64,000 bases of DNA, taken from contig SCRT01000012.1 of the NCBI GenBank assembly GCA_004298465.1, positions 62,001-126,000 of the forward strand, read 5' to 3'. How positions within the stretch are numbered: the first letter of the stretch is position 1; every line of letters begins with the position of its first letter. This DNA comes from Nevskiaceae bacterium (GTDB taxonomy: Bacteria; Pseudomonadota; Gammaproteobacteria; Nevskiales; Nevskiaceae). The position numbers and the translations under genes are program-made. This document shows, piece after piece, positions 24,059-32,740 of the stretch. Below the pieces are notes generated by a model, which did no database searches, was not told the origin of the DNA, and worked only from the letters and a program-made list of their open reading frames with translations.

Positions 24059-25471
24059 ATGAATAATCGAATACTGCTTTTGGCTGTTCCATTCCTGCTG
24101 GGCATCGGCATCGCTGCAGGCGTGTGGTGGGGCCGATACGGCGCACCGCCGAAGCCGGATCGGGCGCAAGCAGGTATGGCAGCGACGCCGGCTGCGGCAC
24201 GCAAGGTGCTTTACTGGTACGACCCGATGCAGCCACAGGTGCACTTCAGCCATCCCGGCAAGTCACCGTTCATGGACATGGCGCTGCAGCCGAAATACGC
24301 GGAAAACGGCAGCAGCAGTGACAGTGACACGGTGTCCGTCGATCCGCGCATGGCGCAGAACCTCGGCCTGCGTGTCGCCACGGTGACGCGTGGCGCGTTC
24401 GCACGGCACATCGACACCGTCGGTACGGTGGCCGTGGATCAGAACCGCATCCGCTCCATCACGGCGCGCGCGCAGGGTTATCTGGAACGGCTCGATGTGC
24501 GCGCGGTCGGCGATCCGGTGCGTCGCGGGCAAGTATTCGGCGCGGTCTACGCGCCGAAATTGCTGGCGGCGCAAGAGGAACTGCTGCTCGCGAAGCGCGG
24601 ACACGAACCGGAACTGGTTTCCGCTGCGCGCCAGCGCCTGCGCTTGCTGGGTGCCAGTGATGACGCCATTGCCGCCACCGAACGCAGCGGCAAAGCGCGC
24701 CGCGACTTGCCGCTGGTTTCGCCGGTCGGCGGCGTCATCACGCAACTGAACGTCCGCGAAGGTGACCCGGTCAGCCCCGGCACGGCGCTGGCGCAGGTGG
24801 CCGATCTCTCCAAAGTCTGGATCGAGGCGCAGGTGCCGGAAGCGCAGGCCGGCTGGGTCGCCACCGGAGATTTGGCCGAGGTGGCGTTGCCGGCGCTGCC
24901 GGGGCAGACGTTTCGCGCTCGGGTGGATTACGTCTATCCCGACGTACAGGCTTCGACCCGCACGCTGCGTGTGCGGTTGGTGGTGGACAACCTGGCGCTC
25001 GCGCTCAAGCCCGGCATGTACGCGCAGGTACGTCTGCGTGCGACCGCACAGCAAAATGTGCTGACGGTACCGGACGAAGCGGTGCTGCACGACGGCGACC
25101 GCAGGCTGGTAATGCTGGCGCGAGGCGAAGGTCACTACGCCCCGCGGTATGTGACGCTCGGCGCGGACGATGGCACGCGCAGCGTCGTGCTCCATGGGCT
25201 GGAGGCGGGCGACCGGGTGGTGGTTTCCGGTCAATTCCTGATCGATTCCGAAGCCAGCCTCACGGGCGGCCTGCAGCGGTTGCAGAAGAGCAACGTCCGC
25301 AACAACGGTGAGCAGGGCAGGGAAACGGGGCCCGCGGCGAGTCCATCAGCCAGTGAGCCCGCCACGCCGGGGGCATCGTCCAGCGCGCAGGCTCCGCCGA
25401 ACATGGATATGCCGGGCATGGACATGAAAAACATGCCGATGCCCGCCGTCTCGGCCGGGGCACCGCAATGA
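24059..25471 (+). CDS. cusB: CusB-type periplasmic adaptor of a metal RND pump
   Basis: 470 residues. An N-terminal membrane anchor (about 5-25) precedes a heavy-metal-binding segment (YWYDPMQPQVHFSHPGKSP then FMDMALQPKY), in which the usual cysteines of this domain are missing. The lipoyl, beta-barrel and membrane-proximal domains follow (SPVGGVITQLNVREGDPV; VWIEAQVPEAQAGWV; PDEAVLHDGDRRLVM). The C-terminus is a Met-rich tail with MDMPGMDMKNMPMP (about 449-462) that could take part in Cu(I) transfer. It links CusC to CusA and overlaps cusA by four bases (ATGA). Confidence 0.93.
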   Translation: MNNRILLLAVPFLLGIGIAAGVWWGRYGAPPKPDRAQAGMAATPAAARKVLYWYDPMQPQVHFSHPGKSPFMDMALQPKYAENGSSSDSDTVSVDPRMAQNLGLRVATVTRGAFARHIDTVGTVAVDQNRIRSITARAQGYLERLDVRAVGDPVRRGQVFGAVYAPKLLAAQEELLLAKRGHEPELVSAARQRLRLLGASDDAIAATERSGKARRDLPLVSPVGGVITQLNVREGDPVSPGTALAQVADLSKVWIEAQVPEAQAGWVATGDLAEVALPALPGQTFRARVDYVYPDVQASTRTLRVRLVVDNLALALKPGMYAQVRLRATAQQNVLTVPDEAVLHDGDRRLVMLARGEGHYAPRYVTLGADDGTRSVVLHGLEAGDRVVVSGQFLIDSEASLTGGLQRLQKSNVRNNGEQGRETGPAASPSASEPATPGASSSAQAPPNMDMPGMDMKNMPMPAVSAGAPQ

Positions 25472-28400
25472 TCGCGCGCCTCATTCATTGGTCGCTGCGC
25501 AACCGCCTGCTGGTGGTGATGGTGGCGCTGCTGCTCGCCGGCTGGGGCGCGGTGGTGGCCCGCAACACGCCACTGAACGCGCTGCCGGACCTGTCCGACG
25601 TCCAGGTCATCGTCCACGCCACCTGGCCCGGCCAGGCACCGCAGGTGATGGAGGATCAGGTGACCTATCCGTTGACGACGACCATGATGTCGGTACCCGG
25701 CGCGACGACGGTGCGCGGCATCTCGATGTTCGGCGAGAGCTTCGTCTACGTCCTGTTCAAGGACCGCACCGATCTGTACTGGGCGCGCTCGCGGGTGCTG
25801 GAGTATCTGTCGCAGGTCAGTTCGCAGTTGCCGTCCAACGTCGAGGTCGCGCTCGGGCCGGACGCCACCGGCGTCGGCTGGATCTACGAGTACGCGCTGG
25901 TCGACAGGACCGGCCGCCACGACCTGTCGCAACTGCGCGCGATCCAGGACTGGTATCTGCGCTATGCGCTGAAGACCGTGCCCAACGTGTCGGAAGTCGC
26001 CACCGTCGGCGGCAAGGTGCGCGAATACCAGATCGTGCTCGACCCGGACAGGCTGCGCGCCTACGGCATCCCGCTCGGGCGCATCGAAGCGGCGATGAAA
26101 GGCGCCAACAACGAGGTCGGCGGCTCGGTGATCGAGCAGGGTGAAACCGAGTACATGGTGCGCGCGCACGGCTATTTGAAGACGCTGGCGGACTTCCGCG
26201 CCATCCCGCTCGGCGTGGGCCCCGGCGGCACGCCGATCACGCTCGGCGACGTGGCGCGCATCCAGCGCGGGCCCAGCCTGCGCCGCGGCATCGCGGAGCT
26301 CAACGGCGATGGGCAGGTGGTCGGCGGCGTGGTGGTGCTGCGCTTCCACCAGAACGCGCTGGCCACGCTGGATGCGCTGCACGCGCGCATCCAGCAGGTG
26401 CAGAAGACGCTGCCCAAAGGCGTGGAGATCGTCCCGACCTACGACCAGTCCGGCCTCATCCATCGCGCCGTCACGAACCTTGGCGAGAAGCTGATCGAGG
26501 AACTTCTCATCGTGGCGGCGGTGTGCATGCTGTTCCTGTTCCACATCCGCTCGGCGCTGGTCGCCGTCGTGACCTTGCCGCTCGGCATCCTGGTCGCATT
26601 CATCATCATGGACGCGCAGGGCATCGACGCGAACATCATGTCGCTGGGCGGCATCGCCATCGCCATCGGCGAGATGGTCGACGCGGCGGTCGTCATGATC
26701 GAGAACGCGCACCGCAAACTGGAAGCCTGGCGGTGCGAGCACGGCGCAGAAGCGGTCCTGGAATCCGCGCGGCGATTGAATCTGATCGCCGACGCTGCCA
26801 CCGAGGTCGGGCCGGCGCTGTTCTTCTCGCTGCTGATCCTCGCGCTGTCCTTCGTGCCGATCCTCGCGCTGCAGGGTGAGTCCGGCCGCCTGTTCTCGCC
26901 GCTGGCCTATACGAAAACCTATGCGGTGGCGGTGGCGGCGGCGCTGTCGGTGACGCTGGTGCCGGTGCTGATGGCCGCGTTCATCCGCGGCCGCCTGCGC
27001 GCAGAGAACGCGAACCCGCTGAACCGCGCGCTCACGGCGACCTATCGACCGTTGCTGCGCCTGGTGCTGGCGGCGCCGTGGCCGACGCTGGGCGTGGCGG
27101 TTGTGGTGCTGGGCGTGAGCGTGATCCCGTTCTCGCGGCTGGGCAGCGAGTTCATGCCGCCGCTGAACGAAGGCGATCTGATGTACATGCCGTCGGCGCT
27201 GCCGGGGCTGTCCGTCGGCAAGGCGGCGCAATTGCTGCAGCAGACCGACCGCATCCTCAAGACGTTTCCAGAAGTGCAGACCGTGTTCGGCAAGGCCGGT
27301 CGTGCCGAGACATCGACCGATCCGGCGCCGCTGGACATGTTCGAGACCATCCTGCAGCTCAAGCCGCAGAACGAGTGGCCGGCGGGCATGACGCAAAAGA
27401 AGCTGATCGCCGAGATGAACGCGGCGCTGCAGATCCCGGGACTGTCGAACATCTTCGTGCAGCCGATCCGCGACCGCATCAACATGCTCTCCACCGGTCT
27501 CAAGTCGCCCGTGGGCGTGAAGATCACCGGACCGGATCTGGCCACCATCGCCGGCATCGGCCAGCAGGTGGAACGCGTGGTCAAGGTCGTGCTGGGCACG
27601 GCGTCTGCCTTTGCCCAGCGTGTCGATGGCGGGCACTACATCGACATCCGTCCCGACCGGCAGGCGGCGGCCCGCTACGGCCTGAACATCGACGATCTGC
27701 AGCGCATCATCCGGCTCGCGGTCGGCGGCGAACCGATCGGCCGAACGGTCGAAGGCCTGCAGCGCTTTCCCATCAACCTGCGCTACCCGCATGCCCTGCG
27801 CGACTCCGCTTCAGCGCTGCGCATTCTCCCGATCGTCACGCCCTCCGGCGCCACGGTGACGCTGGGTCAGGTCGCCGACATCCGCTTCACCAACGGGCCG
27901 CCGATGATCGCCAGCGAGGACGCGCGGCCGACGGGGTTCGTGTACATCGACCTGCAGCCGGGCCGCGATCTCGGCCGTTACGTCGCCGACGCGCGGCGCG
28001 CGGTGGCGGAGAAGGTGACGCTGCCGCCCGGCTACGACATCCACTGGGCCGGCGAGTACCAGCAACTGCAACGCGGCGTGCAGCGCCTGAAGCTTATCGT
28101 GCCGTTCACGCTGCTGCTGATTTTCCTGCTGCTGTTCCTGATCTTCCGTGATCTCGTCTCCGCGTTGCTGATCCTCGGCACGCTGCCGTTTGCGCTGGTG
28201 GGCGGCGTGTGGCTGGTGTGGCTGCTGGGCGAAAACCTGTCAATCGCCTCGGCGGTCGGCTTCATCGGCCTCACCGGCATCGCCTCCGAGTTCGGCGTGG
28301 TGATGCTGGTCTACATCCATCACGCGGTGAACGAACGGCGGGCGGCAGGAAGATTGCGCAACCGCCAGGAGCTGCGCGAGGCGATCCGCGACGGCGCACT

Positions 28401-28653
28401 GCTGCGGTTGCGGCCGCTGGCGATGACCGCGACCGTGGTCGTCGCCGGCCTGCTGCCGCTGTTCTTTGGCCAGGGGACGGGCTCGCACATGATGCAGACC
28501 GTCGCCGCGCCGATGGTCGGTGGCATGCTCTCTGCCGCGGTGCTGACGATGCTGGTCTTGCCGGCCGCCTATTGGCTGATCGAGCGGCGGCACCTGCCGG
28601 CCGCGGCGCAAGCACCCGTTGACACCCCTGACAGAAAGGTTCGCCATGAATGA
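25468..28653 (+). CDS. cusA: CusA-type Cu(I)/Ag(I) RND efflux pump
   Basis: 1061-residue inner-membrane proton-driven pump with twelve predicted helices and two large periplasmic loops. The three methionines that bind Cu(I)/Ag(I) in E. coli CusA are present with a one-residue offset: Met574 in YMPSALPG, Met624 in PAPLDMFET and Met673 in NMLSTGLKSP. This separates it from the Zn/Co/Cd pump CzcA. Helix-4 acidic motif GEMVDAAVVMIENAH carries the proton-relay aspartate. The gene overlaps cusB by four bases and the following oxidase gene by eight, so all four are co-translated. A partial second copy of its 3' end lies about 1.8 kb downstream. Confidence 0.96.
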   Translation: MIARLIHWSLRNRLLVVMVALLLAGWGAVVARNTPLNALPDLSDVQVIVHATWPGQAPQVMEDQVTYPLTTTMMSVPGATTVRGISMFGESFVYVLFKDRTDLYWARSRVLEYLSQVSSQLPSNVEVALGPDATGVGWIYEYALVDRTGRHDLSQLRAIQDWYLRYALKTVPNVSEVATVGGKVREYQIVLDPDRLRAYGIPLGRIEAAMKGANNEVGGSVIEQGETEYMVRAHGYLKTLADFRAIPLGVGPGGTPITLGDVARIQRGPSLRRGIAELNGDGQVVGGVVVLRFHQNALATLDALHARIQQVQKTLPKGVEIVPTYDQSGLIHRAVTNLGEKLIEELLIVAAVCMLFLFHIRSALVAVVTLPLGILVAFIIMDAQGIDANIMSLGGIAIAIGEMVDAAVVMIENAHRKLEAWRCEHGAEAVLESARRLNLIADAATEVGPALFFSLLILALSFVPILALQGESGRLFSPLAYTKTYAVAVAAALSVTLVPVLMAAFIRGRLRAENANPLNRALTATYRPLLRLVLAAPWPTLGVAVVVLGVSVIPFSRLGSEFMPPLNEGDLMYMPSALPGLSVGKAAQLLQQTDRILKTFPEVQTVFGKAGRAETSTDPAPLDMFETILQLKPQNEWPAGMTQKKLIAEMNAALQIPGLSNIFVQPIRDRINMLSTGLKSPVGVKITGPDLATIAGIGQQVERVVKVVLGTASAFAQRVDGGHYIDIRPDRQAAARYGLNIDDLQRIIRLAVGGEPIGRTVEGLQRFPINLRYPHALRDSASALRILPIVTPSGATVTLGQVADIRFTNGPPMIASEDARPTGFVYIDLQPGRDLGRYVADARRAVAEKVTLPPGYDIHWAGEYQQLQRGVQRLKLIVPFTLLLIFLLLFLIFRDLVSALLILGTLPFALVGGVWLVWLLGENLSIASAVGFIGLTGIASEFGVVMLVYIHHAVNERRAAGRLRNRQELREAIRDGALLRLRPLAMTATVVVAGLLPLFFGQGTGSHMMQTVAAPMVGGMLSAAVLTMLVLPAAYWLIERRHLPAAAQAPVDTPDRKVRHE

Positions 28654-30290
28654 CAAGACGACGCTTTCGCGGCGTGATTTCCTGCGTTATGCCGGGTTCG
28701 GCATGGCGTCGGCCTGCCTCGGGATATCGCGGGCCCATGCCGGTACCGGGCTCGTGCCGGCATTCGATCCTGATGTGGCGGTGCAGTTGATCGCCCGACC
28801 GGGCAGCATGCATCTGCGAACGGGTGCGGCGACTCCGGTCTGGGCTTACGAGGCGCGTGTCCTCAAGGGAGGTGGGCAGGTAGTCGAGCCGCTCACGGAC
28901 AGCTGTCTGGGGGTCGATCCTGCATTTCCGGCGCGGCCAGAAAGTGCGGATCGACTTCGTCAATGGAATCGACCAACCCAGCATCGTCAACTGGCATGGC
29001 CTGCATGTACCGGCCGACATGATGGGCCTGCCGCGCTACCAGATCATGCCGGGCGCGCGCTATCGGTACGAATTCACGGTCGACGATCGTGCCGGCACTT
29101 GCTGGTATCACGCCATGGCGGCAGGACATACGCCGGAACAGGTGTATTTCGGGCTGGCCGGCCTGATTTATATACACGATGAGGAAGAAGCTGCACTGTC
29201 CCTGCCGAGAGGTGAATACGACCGGTCTATCGTCATCCAGGATCGCGACTGGGGCGTGGACAACACGCTGCATTACGTTGCCGGCAGCGGGCCGGCCGCC
29301 AGCCGTGTCGCACTGCCCGCTGCGCTTGGACCAAGCGGGATGATGGGCGGCGGCATGATGGGAGATGGCGGTGAAGGTCGTGGCACGAGCGGAATGATGA
29401 TGCACATGATGGGATTCTTCGGCCGGGAGATCTTCATAAACGGCCGACCGAGTGCACCGTTGGAGGTTGCCACGCACGTCTATCGCTGGCGCGTGTTGAA
29501 CGCTTCCAATGCCCGTACCTACAAGCTGGCGTGGCAGGACGGCTTACCGTTGACGGTGATTGCAACCGATGGCGGTCTGCTGGCACGTCCGGTGCAGAAA
29601 GACGCTGTGATGCTCACACCCGGTCAGCGCGTCGAGTTGTGGGTGGACTTCAGCCACGACGCGCTCGGCGGGGAACGGATTCTCGTCAGCCGTGCTTTCA
29701 CCGGCTCGATGGGGGAGATGGGCCGAATGATGAAGGACATGATGGGCGGCAGCATGATGAACATCCCCACGCTGCCGGATGGAGCGGAGTTTCCGCTGTT
29801 CAGCGCGCGCGTGACGCGCCGCGTCGAAGAGCACGTCGAACTTCCGAAAAGATTGTCGACGATGGTGCGCTTGCGGGAACAGGATGCAGTCAACCGCGCG
29901 CATCCGCGCCGCTTCCGCGTCACCATGGGCCACATGCAGTGGGGTTTTAACGGGCGCAGCTTCGAGATGGATCGGGTGGCGCCGGATGAAATCGTCAAAC
30001 GCGGCACCACGGAAATCTGGGAGTTCGAGAACAATCACATGATGGCGCACGCCATTCATGTGCACGGCTTGCAATTCCAGGTGCTGGAACGCAGCGGCTG
30101 TGCATCCACGTCTGATGTCGCGGACGGTTACGTGGATACCGGCTGGCTCGACACGGTGCTCATTATGCCGAACGAAACGGTGAAGCTGATCCTGCGTTTC
30201 CGGGATTTCACTGGCACTTATGCCTACCAGTGCCACATGCTGGAACACGCGGCGGCCGGCTTGATGCGCGATTATCGGGTGCGGGCCTGA
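28646..30290 (+). pseudogene. Tat-exported multicopper-oxidase-like protein, frameshifted
   Basis: The intended product is about 547 residues, but the frame breaks at a five-G run (28909-28913). Removing one G joins the N-terminal frame (28646 to ~28913) to the frame that runs to 30290. The N-terminus is a Tat signal (LSRRDFLRYAGF). Type-1 copper ligands look intact: the first His of HAIHVH, then Cys, His and Met in QCHMLEHAAAGLM. Trinuclear ligands are not: the usual HWH is NWH, the usual HxH is HAM, and HCH is QCH. Two Met-rich insertions (around 29338-29415 and 29705-29765) suit copper handling. The ATG overlaps the cusA end by eight bases. It may be a sequencing error, a fresh mutation, or a decaying gene; the downstream 450 codons are clean. 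Confidence 0.85.
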
Positions 30291-30325
30291 GGGGGTCTGG
30301 CTTGATCCCGAACGCAGACGATGTT

Positions 30326-30433
30326 TTATGCCGCCCTCTGCGGCGCCAGCACCCGCCCGCGGCCTTCAGGGTCGAACAGGATCCACGGCACCGTGGCGGC
30401 GATACCGAACAGGAAGGGTGCGGCGAGCGGCAT
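30326..30433 (-). pseudogene. C-terminal remnant of an unidentified membrane protein
   Basis: A 35-codon frame from an ATG at 30433 to TAA at 30326 encodes one likely membrane helix (LAAPFLFGIAATVPWILF) and a short basic tail. It looks like the end of a membrane protein whose upstream part was replaced by the cusA fragment on the other strand. It has no recognised family. It could be a random frame, but the hydrophobic run, charged tail and stop placement argue for a relic. Confidence 0.35.
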
Positions 30434-30572
30434 GCGCTGGCGATGACCGCGACCCGTCGCCGCGCCGATGGTCGGTGGCATGCTCTCTGCCGCGGTGCTC
30501 ACCCTGCTGGGCTTGCCGGCCGCCTATTGGCTGATCGAGCGGTGGTATCTACCCCGCGGGGCAGGCACGTGA
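30434..30572 (+). pseudogene. Second, deleted 3' fragment of a cusA-like gene
   Basis: Bases from about 30437 repeat cusA from 28417 (CTGGCGATGACCGCGACC), skip the next ~66 bases of cusA, and then follow it again from the sequence at 28501 to about 28590. Only a few differences occur over the first ~80 bases. In frame it encodes PMVGGMLSAAVLTLLGLPAA then YWLIERWYLPRGAGT and a stop. The missing part lies between two GACC direct repeats of cusA (28431-28434 and 28497-28500), so replication slippage or recombination could explain it. It ends differently from CusA, so it derives from a paralogous pump gene and is not a simple duplication. Confidence 0.8.
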
Positions 30573-30592
30573 AACAGGCATCGACTCAGGGT

Positions 30593-31135
30593 TCAGTTCT
30601 TCACCAGCGTCAGGAATTCCTGGCGGGTCCGCGGGTCGTCGCGGAACGCACCGAACATGTAGGACGTGGTGAGCGAGGAATTCTGCTTTTCCACGCCGCG
30701 CATCATGGCGCACATGTGGCGCGCCTCGATGACGACGGCCACGCCTTTGGCGCCGATCGTGGACTGTACGCAATGGCCGATCTGCTGCGTCAGGTTTTCC
30801 TGGATCTGCAGGCGCCGCGCGTACATGTCGACGATGCGCGGAATCTTCGACAGGCCGATGACGCGGCCGTCGGGAATGTAGGCGACGTGCGCGCGGCCGA
30901 AGAACGGCAGCAGGTGGTGCTCGCACAGGGAATACAGCTCGATGTCCTTGACGATCACCATTTCCGAGTTGTCGGACGGAAAGATGGCGCCGTTGATGAT
31001 GGTTTCGAGGTTCTGGCCGTAGCCCTGCGTGAGGAACGCCATGGCCTTGGCGGCCCGATGCGGCGTTTTCGCCAGACCTTCGCGCGTCACATCTTCGCCG
31101 ATCGCCTCGATGATCGCCCGGTAGTGCTCTTCCAT
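30593..31135 (-). CDS. folE: GTP cyclohydrolase I, FolE1 type
   Basis: 180-residue enzyme that converts GTP to 7,8-dihydroneopterin triphosphate, the first step of folate synthesis (also used for queuosine). Zinc ligands are Cys71 and His74 ([11 protein letters not shown]) and Cys142 (RHMCAMMRG). The [17 protein letters not shown] helix reads [20 protein letters not shown], and the C-terminal SSLTTSYM stretch is typical. The ATG at 31135 gives the normal compact length; a longer frame upstream begins MDAWLEV but lies in the promoter region shared with the divergent parB-like gene. The Shine-Dalgarno is close (GAGG, three bases), so the start is not certain. Confidence 0.93.
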   Translation of the reverse strand: MEEHYRAIIEAIGEDVTREGLAKTPHRAAKAMAFLTQGYGQNLETIINGAIFPSDNSEMVIVKDIELYSLCEHHLLPFFGRAHVAYIPDGRVIGLSKIPRIVDMYARRLQIQENLTQQIGHCVQSTIGAKGVAVVIEARHMCAMMRGVEKQNSSLTTSYMFGAFRDDPRTRQEFLTLVKN

Positions 31136-31220
31136 TGCCCTCACCCGGATGCGCAGAATGCGCCTGCGGCACACTTCCAGCCACGCATCCATTTGGATTC
31201 TGAATTTCGCAGTCTACTGC

Positions 31221-32030
31221 ATGACTCCAACACTCCCGAATGATCCCGCCGAGGTCGTCCAGGTTCCCGTCGATCTCATCGCGCCGGGGCGGTTGCAGGC
31301 GCGCCGGCACTTCGACGCGGGACGCCTCGCGGAGCTCGCAGAATCCATCCGCGAGTCAGGCGTCGTGCAGCCCGTCGTGCTGCGCCACACGGCGGGCGGG
31401 CGTTTCGAGCTGCTGGCGGGTGAACGGCGCTGGCGCGCCGCCCAGCTCGCTGGCGTGCACGAGCTGCCAGCCATCGTGCGCGACGACCTCGACGACGACG
31501 CGGCGCGCGTCCTCGGGCTGGTGGAAAACCTGCAACGGGAATCGCTGTCGCCGCTGGAAACCGCAGCGGGCCTGCGCCAGCTTGCGCAGCATTACGCGCT
31601 GACGCACGAGGAAGTCGGCCGGCGCATCGGCAAGTCGCGCGCCTACGTCACGAATTTCCTGCGCCTGCTGGAGCTGGACCCGGCCGTCCGCGACTGGGTG
31701 AACGCCGGTAGGTTGACTCTCGGCCACGCGAAAGTGCTGTGCGGGCTGGACGCTGCGGCGCAGCGGCATTTCGGCGCGGCCGTCCTCGCCGCCAACCTGT
31801 CAGTGCGCACGCTGGAGCGGCGTGTCGCTGCCGCCGTGGCGCCGCAGCCCGCTGCGGCGCCACGCAATGGCAACCTCGCGCGGCTGGAACGCAGCCTCGC
31901 CGACCAGCTCGGCTACGCCGTCCACGTGGAAGCGGACGCCCACGGCGTCGGCCGCGTCACGCTGCGCTTCGACAGCCTCGACGAGCTGGACGGGCTGCTG
32001 GCGCGGCTAGGCTATGACCCGGATGCCTGA
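31221..32030 (+). CDS. Stand-alone ParB/Spo0J-family protein
   Basis: 269 residues with the full ParB N-terminal CTP-binding fold: VPVDLIAPGRLQARRHF, the GERRWRA box at 67-73, and ENLQRESLSPLE at about 102-113. A helix-turn-helix follows (GRRIGKSRAYVTNFLRLL, about 133-150), then a short C-terminal dimerisation region. Chromosomal ParB normally sits next to ParA near rsmG/mnmG; here it is alone between folE and the SPOR/argS genes. It could be the chromosomal partitioner displaced from ParA, or a Noc-like or regulatory paralog. No inverted repeat resembling a parS site was noticed nearby. Confidence 0.88.
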   Translation: MTPTLPNDPAEVVQVPVDLIAPGRLQARRHFDAGRLAELAESIRESGVVQPVVLRHTAGGRFELLAGERRWRAAQLAGVHELPAIVRDDLDDDAARVLGLVENLQRESLSPLETAAGLRQLAQHYALTHEEVGRRIGKSRAYVTNFLRLLELDPAVRDWVNAGRLTLGHAKVLCGLDAAAQRHFGAAVLAANLSVRTLERRVAAAVAPQPAAAPRNGNLARLERSLADQLGYAVHVEADAHGVGRVTLRFDSLDELDGLLARLGYDPDA

Positions 32031-32092
32031 GCGTCACGGCGCACCTGCCGGTGAACGGGAGGCACTGAGCGTTGACGTGGGAGATTCCGGGT

Positions 32093-32740
32093 TCAGCCGT
32101 TTCCGCGCATGGCGATGGCACTGGTGCCGGCGGCTTTCAGGCGATCGCGCAGTGCCGTCGCGCTCTTGAGGTCGAGTGGGCCGCTGCGGACGCGGTACCA
32201 CGTCGTGCCGTTGACTTCGGCTTTCTGGGTGCGGGTGGCGATGCCGGAAAGCGCGAGTTTGGCGCGCACGCCGTCGGCTTCCTCCGCGCTGCGGTAGGAG
32301 CCGACTTGCACGATCCACGTCGCGTCGGCGACCGGTGCAGCGGGCGTTACCGAAGCGGTGGGCGGGGCTGATTGCGCCGGGTTGGCTGGCGGTGCGGGCG
32401 TTGTAGCAGGTGCAGGTTGTGGCGTTTCCGCGGCAGCCTGCGCGACGGGCGGCTGCTGCCGGGGCAGGGTGTCGTAGAACGAGAAGTTGGACGGCACCGG
32501 CGGCGGCACGGGAATCTTTGCGCTTTTCTGCGGCTTGCCAGGCGCGGGGTTTGCCGTGCTGGGCGTGAGCGCGGAGTTCAGGGTGCCGTGTTTCGGTTGC
32601 GCAAGTTGCAGCACGATGATGATGAACGCCGCGAGCGCCGCGCCGAACAGCAGCCACACCCAGCCGGGCATGGCGTCCCAGCGGCTGGCGCGGGTAGCGG
32701 CGGAACGCCGCCGGTTGTTGGAACGGCCCGCCCCGGCCAC
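32093..32740 (-). CDS. SPOR-domain inner-membrane protein, FtsN-like
   Basis: 215 residues. A basic cytoplasmic N-terminus precedes one membrane helix (about 28-48, WVWLLFGAALAAFIIIVLQL), a Pro/Ala-rich periplasmic linker (about 60-130), and a C-terminal SPOR domain (WIVQVGSYRSAEEADGVRAK through WYRVRSGPLDLKSATALRDR). SPOR domains bind denuded glycan strands at division sites. The gene follows argS, as FtsN-like proteins do in pseudomonads. The GTG start shares a base with the argS TAG. The essential FtsN helices cannot be recognised by eye, so the ftsN symbol is withheld. Confidence 0.88.
   Translation of the reverse strand: MAGAGRSNNRRRSAATRASRWDAMPGWVWLLFGAALAAFIIIVLQLAQPKHGTLNSALTPSTANPAPGKPQKSAKIPVPPPVPSNFSFYDTLPRQQPPVAQAAAETPQPAPATTPAPPANPAQSAPPTASVTPAAPVADATWIVQVGSYRSAEEADGVRAKLALSGIATRTQKAEVNGTTWYRVRSGPLDLKSATALRDRLKAAGTSAIAMRGNG

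Noticed and set aside
25231..27792. 853-codon minus-strand open frame opposite cusA
   Set aside because: His/Arg/Gln-rich mirror frame of cusA with no recognisable motif.
30434..30572. Independent small gene downstream of the oxidase
   Set aside because: Its sequence is explained as a deleted copy of the end of cusA, and there is no start signal.
22207..30592. Transposon or integrative element carrying the copper genes
   Set aside because: No transposase, integrase, terminal inverted repeats or tRNA boundary is visible; only debris on the right side suggests past rearrangement.
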